Assembly (NCBI GenBank): GCA_027563935.2 | Contig: CM050453.2 | Span: forward strand, 83,612,665-83,676,664 | Direction: 5' to 3' | Source of the DNA: Costus lasius | Taxonomy: Eukaryota > Streptophyta > Magnoliopsida > Zingiberales > Costaceae | Length of the DNA stretch: 64,000 nt | Part shown: one piece after another, positions 1 to 11,073 of the stretch | How positions within the stretch are numbered: position 1 is the first letter of the stretch | Layout of the letters: each line of letters begins with the position of its first letter | Notes under the pieces: generated by a model | What the model was told of the DNA's origin: nothing | Database searches by the model: none | The model's input: only the letters and a program-made list of their open reading frames with translations | Position numbers and translations under genes: made by a program

Positions 1-641
1 TGAAATCAGATAACAGAAAGAATATTTATTGAAGAAAATTGAAATTAGATAAAATATTCACAGAAGGAATATTTATCGAAAGGACGATACAACACATTGT
101 TAATAATATTGTTTGGGAGGTGCGTATGTCGATACTAGGTATCGGGGCGTCGTTCCTCAATATTATTATAATATTGTTTATGTCACTTGAAATGAAATAA
201 ATATTCACAGAAGGAATATTTATTGACTGAAGGAGATGAAAGATAGAAGATGAAAGAAATTGAAATGAAGGATGAAATACGAAGAACATTTATCAGAGAA
301 GCTGATTCTAGATAAATATTCATTGAAAGAATATTTATGAGAAAATGAAGAGTGAAAGAGACGATAAAAATGAAATTGTGTTGAAATTGTAAGCCTTTTA
401 TGGCAGATGTTATGAATAAATGATATTGTTCTTCCGAATATTTATTTTTATTTGATTTTATATGTTTAGATCTCTTAATCAAAGGTGCCCTAAGCTACTT
501 AGGGGCAAATTACAATGAATGCTTACGTTCATTGGAAGCCATAACCCACTTAAATAAAAAGCCTTATGTCCATAAGGTGAATTTGAAACGGTCGCATCAT
601 ATTTTTCATGAAATTAAAATTGAACCATTTTTCCCCCAATA
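1..641 (+). repeat. 5' LTR of the Tat element (3' portion only)
   Basis: It aligns base for base, with scattered changes, to about 9000-9579. Shared landmarks are the ATAAATATTC/GAATATTTAT dyads, the GATACTAGGTATC hairpin near 130-144, the block with GGTGCCCTAAGCTACTTAGGGG at 483-506, and the end with TTTTTCCCCCAA. The terminal CA of the right LTR is TA here. The start lies outside the window. Confidence 0.85.
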
Positions 642-646
642 AATTC

Positions 647-664
647 TAGCACGCCCGGTAGGAC
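647..664 (+). promoter_or_regulatory. probable primer-binding site of the Tat element
   Basis: A few bases after the LTR end comes TAGCACGCCCGGTAGGAC. It sits where minus-strand DNA synthesis is primed and has the GC-rich look of a tRNA 3'-end complement. A TGG to TAG change at its start would fit decay. I cannot assign the tRNA with certainty. Confidence 0.45.
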
Positions 665-1017
665 ATTGGCTTCACCTCTTCATCTTTGAGATCTATACTT
701 ATAAAATCGTTTTTATATTGTGGAAGAACATCATTCAAACATCACTCAGCCAAATTTGGCAATGAAGCGAGCAGGAGTAATGACCTGCCGTATGAAGTTT
801 GCTTCAGTTAGCGATAAGATCACAATCGCTGATTTAGCTAATATAAGAATGAAAAAGGACGAGATGGTCCTAGATTATATTACGAGATGACGTAATTTGA
901 ATATAAGATGAAAACAACCGTTAGAGCAGTCTCAAGCTGTTGGGCTACTCGTCGGTAACATTGATAACTGGATGGCACCATTTCTCTGTGTAAAATAATA
1001 TCTCCACCTTTCAAGAA
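665..1017 (+). other. untranslated leader of the Tat element
   Basis: No coding potential is seen between the PBS-like site and the first gag-like reading frame. It has no recognisable motif. Part of the N-terminal gag coding region may have been here and been deleted, because the gag frame that follows begins close to its zinc-knuckle end. Confidence 0.5.
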
Positions 1018-2202
1018 TTGATTACTCAGGTGGCCAAGCTTGAAAGGATGAATCCTCAGGTTATTTCGAATATACAAACTCCAAGATTCAAGAAAGAAGA
1101 ACTGAAGAGAAGTGATCCTAAGATCGCATATACTCATGTTACTGGCAAAGGGAAGAGGACAGAAGTACACAATACTAATGTACCCCCAAGTGACAAGATG
1201 CCGGTGTTTGGTGAAAATTACAGTCGAGGGAAGAGACCAATGAGTTTTGAAGACAAAAAAAATAAAGTTTATTCTTTTAAAAGAGAGAAGACTATGAAGA
1301 TCTTCAAAGATGCATTGAAGAATGGCTTACAATTGCCAGAACCAAAATATCCACATGAAGCTGATAAAACTGATAATCCCAACTATTGCCCTTATCATCG
1401 CGTATTAGGGCATACGATAGAAGATTGTTATGTCTTCAAGGATTGGATTGAAAGATAATACAAGTTGGGGAGAATAACTCTATCAAAATAGGTACTGAAT
1501 GAGACTTCAACTAAACAGACGAATCTTTTGGAGTCAGAAAATCCAAACATTCCATTGACAGATGGTGAAGGATGGAGCACTGTATTGCCTAAAAAGATAG
1601 TACAACTCTTAAGAAAATTAAAGCATATGCCGGGTATTGTATGGAAGGATCCTGTCTCCCCACAGTGTATACTTCCTGAACCACAGCCATCTTAGAGTAA
1701 GACATTTAAAAGCAAGAATCGGCGACTGAGAAAGAAAAAGAACAAGAAGTCTAGCTCTCTTGCAATGCCAAAAGAAAATTATAGTGTTGAAAAACACCTT
1801 GATTCACTCGAGGAATATGAACAGGAATTTCCTGAATTGATTAAACTGTAACACTTTATTCCCCAAGATGTGTGGGATAAACTGTTAGAAGATGAAGAAG
1901 ATGAAGATGAAGATTATGAAATTGAAACTTGTGGAATGATTTCAATTGCCTCAGAATCGTCAAGACAGACCGAGGCTCGGGATCCTCAACTCCTACGAGA
2001 GAAACTTGAGCGGTTGGAAAATTCAAGACAAGATTTGTTATTATCTTCACAACGTCTAGAACGGGAAGAAGATTTATCATATCAGCGATGGTTGAATCAT
2101 AACCATCAACTGAAGCGAACAAGAAAAAGAATTGCTGCTATTGATGCTCTTAGCTCGAGAGACTCTTCGTCCAAACGAAAGTGGGGGCATTGCCACTTTT
2201 AA
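1018..2202 (+). pseudogene. gag: Tat gag remnant with a first zinc-knuckle-like motif
   Basis: One reading frame runs from 1018 to 2202 and is broken only by in-frame stops (near 1456, 1489, 1693 and 1849), so it decayed by point mutation. Around residues 119-137 is a Cys/His cluster (CPYHRVLGHTIEDC) followed by FKDWIE. This is the variant knuckle of Tat gag proteins that binds genomic RNA. Downstream is a Lys-rich stretch and then a run of Glu/Asp (1888-1920). The N-terminal capsid domain is not recognisable and is probably deleted or lost upstream. Confidence 0.7.
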
Positions 2203-3275
2203 TGTGAATAACAAAATTATTCAACTGAGGATCACTAAAGAAGAAGATGAATTACCAGATCCTTTCCCTCTTGATCGAGAAGAGCTTGAAATCTTGTTGC
2301 AGTAATCAACAAAATTTGGTTTGGAGCTTCCTCCAAGAACTGAAAAAGAGGCAAGGTGTGTTGATCATTGCATTTATTGCCCTTATCATAAAAGAATTTG
2401 GCACACATTGGATGAGTGTGATGAATTTAAGTGTTGGGTAATGTGACAGATAGCTATGGGTCGCATAACTATCAGGAGAAATCCTCAAACAATTCTAATT
2501 TTGAAGATAAATGTTTGCCATATGATCAGCTTAGGTAGTGATTCAAAAGAAGAATTTTATTTACCTGCTGATTTATATGAAGAAATGACTAACCATGTTG
2601 AGAAACAAAACCCCAAAATTTGCCAGCTGAATCTCAGAAGTGGTAGAGTTCTTCCAGAGCGTCAGTTAAACAAAGAGAAAGATAAAGGCAAGCAGATTGG
2701 AGTATTGGAGCCTGATAATGACATGACTTCTCCAGTAAAGAAGTTGGCTCCTTCTGAATATAATATTTTGTCACATTTGAGAAAGGTCCTTGCACTGCTC
2801 AATATTTATGACGCTCTCATGATGTCGCAAGAGCTAAGAGACGTTCTTATTTATGCTTTGCAGCATCCACAAATGTTTCAATCATTTTTTGTAGATGCTG
2901 ATGTAAAAGAGGCATTACATGCCTATTATACGTCGGCTATCTCTTTCAATGATAATGATATGCTTCTTGGAACTTCAGAGCATAATCGACCACTTTATGT
3001 AATTGGAAGTGTTGATGGAGCAAAATTAAACAGAATTTTGATTGATCCAGGGTCATCAGTAAACCTTTTGATGCTGCGCACTTTGAAAAGCCTATCCTTG
3101 CGCGTCTCTGATCTATCAACTGAAAAGATCATTATTCAAGGCTTTGATAAAAATAGTCAAAAGGCTTTAGGTTCGATATGCTTACCTTTGCGAATGGATG
3201 ATTTGGAAACAAAGGTCAAGTTCTATGTGATTAATATCGATACCTCCTACAAAGCACTACTAGGGAGACTCTGGA
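2203..3275 (+). pseudogene. gag-pro: Tat gag C-terminus with second knuckle, and aspartic protease
   Basis: After a frameshift near 2180 the frame continues, with stops near 2303 and 2441. A second knuckle-like motif (CPYHKRIWHTLDEC) lies at about 2372-2415. From about 2990 comes an aspartic protease: the active-site stretch reads LIDPGSSVNLL, where Asp-Ser/Thr/Gly-Gly would be usual, followed by TSYKALLGR at 3243-3270, the conserved C-terminal protease motif. Protease would cut the polyprotein. The Pro next to the catalytic Asp is unusual. The frame then passes directly into RNase H sequence. Confidence 0.75.
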
Positions 3276-5243
3276 CGGTGCTACTCCAGGAATTTGATAT
3301 AACATATGTATCACAGAAAGCAATAAAGGGACAAGCATTAGCTGACTTCTTAGCAGCCCACCCCCTTCCAGATAATTCACCTCTAGCATATGATCTTCCA
3401 GATGAAGACATGTTGAACGCAGACGATACTAAAAAATATTGGGAGCTTTATTTGATGGAGCATCCTCGATTCAACCGGCTATAAGCCCCAACATTCCGAA
3501 AGTAAAGTCAGGAATTGGTCTAGTGTTCATTACTCCAGAAAAAGGGATACTGTACTATTCCTTAGCACTCACCGAACCCTGCACTAATAATGAAGCTGAA
3601 TATGAAGCCCTAATTGCTGGACTTGAACTCTCAATTGAAATGAAGATTGACAAATTGCATGTGTATGGGGATTCACAACTCATCATCAGGCAAGTGACTG
3701 GTGAGTATAAGATCAAGAAGGCAGAATTGCATAAATATCATGTTAAAGCAAAGGGGCTTTTGGAGAAAATTCCTTGCGTTACTTTAACACGCATACCTAG
3801 AGCTGTCAATGGTAAAGCAGACATTTTAGCACGTCTTGCTAAGGAATTGGCCAATCCTATTAATGAGCAGATCGATGTGAATGTCAGGAATAGAAGTTTG
3901 ATTGCGCTTGTAAATATGAATGCTGAAGATAATGATATGTCTATGGATGATACATTGAAAATCATGATTGCAACTCTTGAACAAGAAAATGATTGGGAAG
4001 ACCCTTTTCTGAATTATTTTAAAATGGGTATTCTACCTGAAGATAAAACGCAAAGGATGCAATTGAAGAAAAGAGCCCTCCAATACGTGTTCGTGAATGA
4101 CACTCTATATCGACGTTCATATGAACAATTATGGCTTCGATGTATCGTTATAAATGAAATTGCTCGTGTATTAAATGAAATTCACTCAGGTCTTTGTGGA
4201 GCTCACCAATCTGGATCTAAGATGTATTTGAAAATTAAAAGGTCAGGATACTACTGGCCTAGTATGGTGCAAGATTGCATTGAATATGCGAAGAAATGTC
4301 ACTCATGTCAAGTACATGGGGATTTGATTCATAAGCATCCTAGTCCTCTTCATCCAACAGTCTCGTCTTGGCCATTTGAGATATGGGGAACTTACATAGT
4401 CGGACCGATTGAACCTCCGTCTTCTTTGGGTCATCGCTTTATACTTGCAACTACAGATTATTTTTCTAAATGGGTAGAAGCTATTCTCTTAAAGGAAGTC
4501 AAAGCTAGCAATGTGGTCAACTTCTTTCATGAAAATGTATTGAGTCGATTTGGAACTCTAAGAAGGATCATATCTGATAATGGGCTTGCTTTCAAAAATT
4601 CTGCGATCTACAAATTTGTGGATCGACATAAAATTGATTGGCGATATTCCTCGATATATAATCCAAGGGCGAATGGATTGGCAAAGGCATTTAACAAAAC
4701 TCTCTTCAAGTTGCTAAAGAAGAATGCATCAAAGAATAAAAGAGATTGACATCAGAAGTTGGTAGAAGTGCTATGGGCTTATAGGACTACTTATCGAACA
4801 CCAACTCAATCAACACCATATTCTTTGGTTTTTGGTGTCGAGGCAGTGCTCCCTCTTGAAATAGAAATACCATCATTAAGAGTTGCTGTTCAACATGGCA
4901 TGACAATTGAAGAAAATATGCAACTACGTCTTGATGAATTAGATACGTTAGACGAGCAAAATTCAATGCACAACAAAATTTAGAGCTATATCAAGCACAA
5001 ATGTCCAGAGCTTATGACAAACTGACGAGAAAACATGTGTTCAAAGAAGGGGATCTCGTTCTGGTGTTACGACGACCCATGTTAGCAAACAAGATGGCAA
5101 GAGGAAAATTCAATCCCAATTGGGAAGGGCCATATGTGATAGAAAAAGCTTATGAAGGAGGAGTTTATCAATTAATTGATCAACATGGAGAACACCCAAT
5201 GCCGCCAATCAATGGTCGCTTTTTGAAGAAATATCACATTTGA
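3276..5243 (+). pseudogene. pol: Tat RNase H (second domain) and integrase pseudogene
   Basis: The frame begins inside the C-terminal end of the first RNase H (LLQEFDITYVSQKAIKG..LADFLA). After a one-base loss near 3452 the Tat-specific second RNase H follows (LFDGASS, NNEAEYEALIAGL, YGDSQLI). Integrase has an HHCC finger (about 4180-4315) and a DDE core, but the first catalytic Asp is Tyr (WGTYIVGPI, near 4384-4410) and the Glu is Lys (NGLAKAFNKTL, near 4672-4704). DNG at 4576-4584 is kept. A stop lies at 4747-4749, a frameshift near 4975, and the C-terminus (VLVLRRP..GRFLKKYHI) ends at 5243. It is catalytically dead. Confidence 0.9.
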
Positions 5244-5360
5244 AGAAGCATGAAATTTGAAGAATGATGAAGTGATGATTACCTTGCCAAACTAAGAACT
5301 TGAATGCAAATTGAATTTCGACAACGAATTTGTATGTGCATGCTGCTTATACCAAATACG

Positions 5361-5371
5361 TTGTGGGGGCA
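5361..5371 (+). promoter_or_regulatory. polypurine tract of the Tat element
   Basis: TTGTGGGGGCA directly precedes the right LTR start (TGTTGAAGG at 5374). A G-rich tract at this position is the RNase H-resistant primer for plus-strand synthesis. About 120 bases between the end of integrase (5243) and this tract show no coding sequence. Confidence 0.7.
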
Positions 5372-7443
5372 TTTGTTGAAGGAAAAAAAATAGAAGAAAA
5401 AAATTCCTGTATATGATTCGATGTAGAGACGAGACATGTGTAATTTCGAATCACAAGAATGAATTTCGATTGAAATTAAACCTTTTGCCATGAATAAATT
5501 ATTATCAAGGTTTGAAATATTAACTTTGATTTGATAAAAATCGATTTAATTGAATGACTGTAAAATTAAATATGATCAGGCTAGTCATGTTTAATTTTGG
5601 GTCAAATAAGATTTTTGACCAAGTTAAAATAAAGCTTTTTTAATTGAAGAATTTTAGTCAAAAAATGAAATTTTGACTGATTCCAATTTCTTGAATTTTG
5701 GGTGAAGGAATATCCTAAATTTATTATCAAAATTTGGGTTCAAATTGAAAATTGGATTAAATTGGAATTAGATCCCAATTTGGTTTGGCTGAATTCTTGG
5801 TCAAATTTACCTATTTTGACCATGATACATGAGTGAGCGAAAGGAAAAAAGCAACGAAACTTTGGGTGGATAAATAAACAAATATTAATTGTGGCCATTC
5901 AATTCGGCCATAATTAATTCGAAGAGTCAAAATCAATATTTGACCATGATTTCTTGATATTTGAGGCGCCAAGATAAAAAAATCGTGGCTAAGAGAAGTT
6001 TTTGAGAAGTTTTGACTGTTCCAAAAACTAAAAGTGGTAGAAGCGACAATAAAAGGTAAATATTCCTCTTCTCTCTCCTTGGTCTTCTTCTTCCTCCCTC
6101 TTCTCTCGACACCATCAACGGAGAAGGCAAACTTCGATATTAAGAGACAATACTGGTAAATAAAATCATCAACGGACAACTCCGATAAATAAAAACTATT
6201 GACGGAGTGACAAACTTCAGTGAAATAAATCACTGACGCATAGAGCAACTCCGATAAAAAAAATCAACCTTTTTATGTTGTCTCCGGCAACTATGTCGCC
6301 ATTGTCGTTTCCCTCGCGACTCAGCAACGTAGCAGGGGAGGGGGTGAATTCAAAAGAAAAAAAATAGAGAAAAGATGAAGTCTGTGGAGGGGGTGAATTC
6401 AAAAGAAAAAAAAGAGAGAAAAGATGAAGTCTCGATAGAAGAAGATGCGTGAGAAAAAAATTAGAAGAAAAAAAAAACAACGAAGAGAAAAGAACGAGAT
6501 GAAGTTTCAGTAGAATTTGTCACCGTGAGAAGAAATATTAGAAGAAGAGATTTGAAAGAATTTGAGAAGAAGAAAGAGCATGAAGCTGTTGGTGATGTTT
6601 GCCTTCAACACGATACTTCGTCCTTCACGCGTAATCTCGACGATAACTTTCCTAACCGTCGTAGTCGCATGCCGGAAGGAAGCCATTGCCTCTGTGAATG
6701 CCGGAACCACCGACGTGTTCGCCCATCACCAGATGTCTCGAGAAGATGTTGAAGATGACGGAAAGAGGCGTGTTCGCCTCCGAGTTGGAAAGGAAAGAAG
6801 GATGGCGCCCTCTTCTGCGCGATTCCGCCACGCTCGCCCCATCAATGACTTCTCCAGTCGTCTTCGACGATGCTGCTGCGGCCGTGGAGCAGGGGAGGAA
6901 GGAAACTGCCCACCTCTCCATTATCACCTTGTCCGATTCATGAAGAAGATCCGTAGCCGCCTCGTCCGCTAGTGCCGAAATGCACTGAAAATGCCAGCTT
7001 TCGACTGTGATCTTTGTTAACGGAGCCGCCTGGCTCTGTTGCCTTCATCGGCACCAGCGAGATTATCTGACGCGTCCGTCGAATGCTCTCGTCTCCTATT
7101 CTCTCGATGACACCGCCACAGCCGTGGAGTAGGAAGGAAGTTTCCCTTGGCTCTCTCCGTCGTCGTCGTGCCCGGCTCGACAGCAAGACATCGTCAGTCG
7201 GGAGGAAAGCATCCGCCTTTGCTCCCCTTGTCCTATTCTCATTCACCCGCTGCTCGGTGAAGAGTCGGAGATGATGGGAGAAGATCTCGCCCGCTGGAAG
7301 GAGGCACATTCGCCTCTGAGCAGGAAGGAACAAAACTTTCCTCCTTGCCTTCGTTTTCGTCATCGTCGCGACGAGAAGATGTCGCGGGTTAAAAAAATTA
7401 CATCCGCCGAAGCTTGCCTCTCGCGCTCACCATCTCCTCCGAC

Positions 7444-7906
7444 GAGCACGACATCCATACATCGGATCGAACTGAAACTTTGAGGAAACCTTCTCCTCAA
7501 GCCTGCGAACATATGGTCAGAAGGATCAGACCATATAACGGCTGGATCGCCGGAGCCAAAAGCTTTTTTCCGGCGATCTCTATTCTTTATGATCAGCCAC
7601 GAACACTCGAAGTTCTTCTTGTCGAACTCAACATCCGTTCATCGGATCATGTTGAAATTTTATCCATGGCTATGACCAGAATGATCCGGTCATCCGACGG
7701 CTGGATCGCCGGAATCGAACGATTTTCCGGCGATCTTCTATTCCCGTTTGCTGCATATACCTCTGAAGTTCTTCTCGTGGAACTCCACATCCGGCCGTCT
7801 GATCGAATTGCAACTTTGGCCACATCCTCTCAACAAGCCTTCAAACCTATGGTCAGAAGGATCCGACCATCCGACATCTGGATCGCCGGAACAGAAAGCT
7901 TTTCAG
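7444..7906 (+). repeat. three-fold imperfect tandem repeat inside the Tat LTR
   Basis: Three units begin at about 7444, 7610 and 7766. Each contains an ACATCC..CGGATC block (7451, 7631, 7787), a GGTCAGAAGGATC-like block, and GGCTGGATCGCCGGA or a variant. Spacing is about 155-180 bases. The repeats keep a reading frame open (7414-8061), but the translation is repetitive and matches nothing I know. Confidence 0.7.
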
Positions 7907-8420
7907 ATGAATTATGTTTTGTCCCAGCTTTGGACAAAAAAAAAAAAAAAAAAAAAGATAAAGATGAGATCTCTGTTCACGTATCACGCGACATGAAAAG
8001 AATTTTTGGATCCAACGATCCAATTTTATCAAAGAATGATCCAGATGAGTGCAAAGTTTAATTTGATTTAAATTTGATTTAAAGGTGAATGATGTAAATC
8101 AAAATAAATCAAAAAGGGAAATGAGTTTAACTTTGAGTTAAATTGAAACCTAGTTTGAAATTAATCCAGTTGCGAATTTGATTCTGACTTTATCCAAACT
8201 CAAATTTGAAATGCATCTAATTCATGATGAACATGACAGAAATTCAATCTGAAAATAAAATAAAATGTTGATATGATTTAATGGAAAAAAAAATGAACAA
8301 CTTGATTATAGAAAGAATGAGAAATGACATATTGGATCTACCCCAGCGTGGGTTTGAATTTGACTCAACCTAACCTTGATTTGATGAAAGAAAGAATATT
8401 TTGTTACTGTATTTTGTCCA

Positions 8421-8486
8421 TATTATTGTTTGGGAGGTGAGTACGTTGATACTATGTATCGGGGCTTAGTTCCTCAATATTATTAC
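8421..8486 (+). repeat. composite hairpin, first copy in the Tat 3' LTR
   Basis: Outer arms (TATTATTG..GGGAGG and CCTCAATATTATT) flank an inner GATAC/GTATC palindrome at 8448-8460. The same structure recurs at 9111-9178 and, in the 5' LTR, at 102-168. Confidence 0.65.
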
Positions 8487-8522
8487 AATAATGCTTGTAG
8501 CAATTTATTTGCGATGAAATAA

Positions 8523-9088
8523 AATAAATATTCAGAGACAGAATATTTATTTGTGAAGGATGAAATAAAATAAATATTCACAGACAGAATATATATTTTT
8601 AAAAGATGAAATAAAATAAATATTCACAAACAGAATATTTATTTGTGAAAGATGAAATAAAATAAATATTTACAGAAAGAATATTTATCGAAAGATGAAG
8701 AAAGAGAATTTTGAATGATGAAAGAAAGAATTGTGAAATGAAATCAGATAAATGTTCACAGAAAGAACATTTATCGAATGAAAGAAATCAGATAAATATT
8801 CAATGAAAGAATATTTATTGAAGAAATGAAGTTAGATAAATATTCACAGAAAGAATATTTATCGAAGAGATGAAATTAGATAAATATTCAATGAAAGAAT
8901 ATTTATCGAAGAAAGATGAAACCATATAAATATTCAACGAAAGAATATTTATCGAAGAAATGAAATCAAATAAATATTCAACGAAAGAATATTTATTTAA
9001 GAAATGAAATCAGATAAATATTCACAAAAAGAATATTTATCGAAGAAAATTAAAATTAGATAAATATTCACAGAAGGAATATTTATCG
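8523..9088 (+). repeat. array of about twelve ATAAATATTC..GAATATTTAT dyads in the Tat LTR
   Basis: Units start near 8523, 8570, 8616, 8662, 8747, 8791, 8835, 8880, 8925, 8969, 9015 and 9059, about 45 bases apart. Each has a 10-base arm, a roughly 7-base loop (such as ACAGAAA) and the inverted arm. The unit at 8747-8774 has ATAAATGTTC and GAACATTTAT, so both arms changed together. Remnant units also occur at 1-330 in the 5' LTR. Function is unknown; it could be protein-binding sites or a folded RNA. Confidence 0.8.
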
Positions 9089-9110
9089 AAAGGACGATAC
9101 AGCATATTGT

Positions 9111-9178
9111 TAATAATATTATTTGGGAGGTGCATAAGTCGATACTAGGTATCGGGGCGTAGTTCCTCAATATTATTA
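9111..9178 (+). repeat. composite hairpin, second copy in the Tat 3' LTR
   Basis: The left arm AATAATATT..GGGAGG (9112-9130) pairs with CCTCAATATTATT (9165-9177). Inside is CGATAC-TAG-GTATCG (9140-9154). It is nearly identical to 102-168 and closes the dyad array on its downstream side. Confidence 0.65.
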
Positions 9179-9579
9179 TAATATTGTTTATGTCACTTGA
9201 AATGAAATAAATATTCATAGAAAGAATATTTATTGACTGAAGGAGATGAAAGAAATTGAAATGAAGGGTGAAATACGAAGATCATTTATCAGAGAAGCTG
9301 ATTCCAGATAAATATTCATTAAAAGAATATTTATGAGAAAATGAAGAGTGAAAGAAACGAAATTGTTCTTTCGAATATTTATTTTTATTTGATTTTATAT
9401 GTTTAGATCTATTAATCAAAGGTGCCCTAAGCTACTTAGGGGTAAATTACAATGAATGCTTGCGTTCATTGGAAGCCATAATCCACTTAAATAAAAAGCC
9501 TTATGTCCATAAGGTGAATTTGAAATGGTGGCATCATATTTTTCATGAAATTAAAATTGAACCATTTTTCCCCCCAACA

Positions 9580-11073
9580 AAGACTGTGACAGATGCACAT
9601 TGTAACCCCCTCACTAACGAACATTAAGACTAGATTTAGTTATTAAGCTTCTAAGGATAGTATTATAGGAGAGATTTTTTTTTTTATCAAGAAAATTATG
9701 CGACAACCGGCTGAACCCGTTTCAGAGTCCTATGCTCTACAATAAAATACATTAAGAATGGTTACAATTGTAATACAGAACTTGCTACTAGGACGCTCAA
9801 CATAACCACTCTTTACAAATGACAAGTTTGATGGAAACACTACTTCTACAAAGACACATAAAAATTTCACTCCCTGTACACACGCATGTAAGTGTTGGTT
9901 TCTCTCCTAGCACTTAGCACTCACAAATGCAGCCTTATTCCCACTCCGTTCAACATAAAGCCATGTGTTGAGACACTAGTGTGGCTTGCATGCAACCCAA
10001 ACGAAATGGCACTCGGACAACTTCACTTCACCGGTGATAGTGTACACATCTGAAATCAAGCATAGTCTAGTCATTGTTAAGATGTGGTATCACGAAAGGG
10101 CATGGGTTCAAATCCCACTCTCATCATGAACTTAAATCTAAGAATCTAATTCTACCAAATTAATAAAACATGTATTTCTCATGAAAACTTTGACAACTTC
10201 ATATTGAAACCCACCCCCTTTCTAAACATTAAGGCAAGATTTAATTATTAAGCTACTAAGGATAGTTTTATTAGAGGGTTTTTTAATCAATAAAATTATG
10301 TGGCAACCAATAGAACCCAATTTGGAATCATATCCTCTACACTAAAATGCAATGAGAATAGTTAGAATTGTGACATAGAAGCTGCTACTAGGATGCTTAA
10401 CCGAATTGCACTCTACAGAGACTTTGACAAATTAATAAAATATGTACCAATGCAATGAGAATGGTTATCAACTTAAACCTAAGTATGTAGTTATTCAAAG
10501 ATTATTAAAATATGTGCATTTAATGAAAACTTGACCCTGGGTTCAAATCCTTCTCTCAACATCAACTAAAACTTAAGAATCTAATTCTTCCAAAATGATT
10601 AAAAGATGTACGTATCATGCAAACTTTGACAACTACACATTGAAACCCACCCCTCAAAATAAACATGAAGGCAAGATTTTTAGTTATTAAGCTATTAAGG
10701 ATAGTATTATAGGATATTTTTTTTTGTCAAGAAAATTATGTGATAATCGATAGAACCTTCTGGATTCCTATCATCTACACTAAAATTAAGTGTATGTTTC
10801 TCACCTTGCAATTAGCACTCACAAATTCAGCCCTTAGTCCCAACCCTTTCAACATAAAGCCATTTGTTGAGACACTAGCACGGGCATGCAACCACGTTGA
10901 AATGGCACTCGGACATCTTCACTTCACCTGTGATAGTCTGCACATCTGAAAGCAAGCATATTATAGTCATTGTTAGATGTGATATCATAACAAAATCAAT
11001 GTTGAGATGGTCGAGTTTGTTAAGGTGCCAGATTAAGGTGCTGATCCATAAGGGCGTGGGTTCAAATCCCATT
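9580..11073 (+). repeat. tRNA-Leu repeat array, left segment
   Basis: AT-rich, non-coding sequence is built of degenerate units. Each unit has a GCACATTGTAACCC-like start, AAGGCAAGATTTAGTTATTAAGCTACTAAGGATAGT, a T-run with ATCAAGAAAATTATG, CTACACTAAAATGCAATGAGAAT, a CACTCGGACAACTTCACTTCACC-like block and a tRNA-Leu-like end. Unit starts fall near 9588, 10195 and 10627. Some units are shortened and keep only the 3' part of the tRNA (10093-10126, 10535-10561). The array continues at 37258 after the copia insertion. Confidence 0.75.
11001..11073 (+). pseudogene. tRNA-Leu(AAG)-like sequence cut by the copia insertion
   Basis: It begins with GTTGAGA and keeps the D-arm, the anticodon arm CCAGA-TTAAGGT and the T-arm start GTGGGTTCAAATCCCA. 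The copia LTR starts at 11074. The missing 3' end (CCACT, then CTCAACA) is found at 37258-37269 on the far side, 26 kb away. It is a broken gene or pseudogene. Confidence 0.8.

Larger units (their letters stand above)
1..9579 (+). mobile_element. Tat-type Ty3/gypsy LTR retrotransposon, 5' end outside window, RT deleted
   Basis: The order is LTR end, PBS-like site, gag remnant, protease, dual RNase H, integrase, polypurine tract and 3' LTR. The second RNase H before integrase and the very long LTR (about 4.2 kb) are characteristic of the plant Tat/Ogre group. The first 640 bases match the last 640 bases of the right-hand LTR, so they are the end of the 5' LTR. The internal region is only about 4.7 kb because reverse transcriptase and most of the first RNase H are missing. 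Stops and frameshifts mark an old, dead copy. Its 3' flank continues the tRNA-Leu repeat array. The target duplication cannot be checked because the left flank is outside the window. Confidence 0.85.
5374..9579 (+). repeat. 3' LTR of the Tat element (about 4.2 kb)
   Basis: The start (TG after the polypurine tract) and the end (CA at 9578-9579, by alignment to the 5' LTR) are supported. The LTR has three parts. The first is AT-rich (5374-6050). The second is GC-rich, with short open frames and a three-fold internal repeat (6060-7950, ending in an 18-A run near 7937). The third is AT-rich with tandem dyads (8080-9579). The open frames in the GC-rich part are not recognisable proteins and I treat them as non-coding. 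Confidence 0.8.

Noticed and set aside
5811..6248. Minus-strand coding frame across the Tat LTR
   Set aside because: AT-rich chance frame with hydrophobic low-complexity translation inside an LTR.
6562..6972. Open frames on both strands in the GC-rich LTR part
   Set aside because: Overlapping frames on both strands with no domain are expected in GC-rich sequence.
7414..8061. Protein-coding gene of 215 codons
   Set aside because: It lies in an LTR, is made of tandem repeats and ends in a Lys run from an A-tract; no known domain.
8523..9088. CRISPR-like array
   Set aside because: Repeats are themselves dyads with variable loops and short, similar spacers, in a plant LTR; there are no unique spacers or cas genes.
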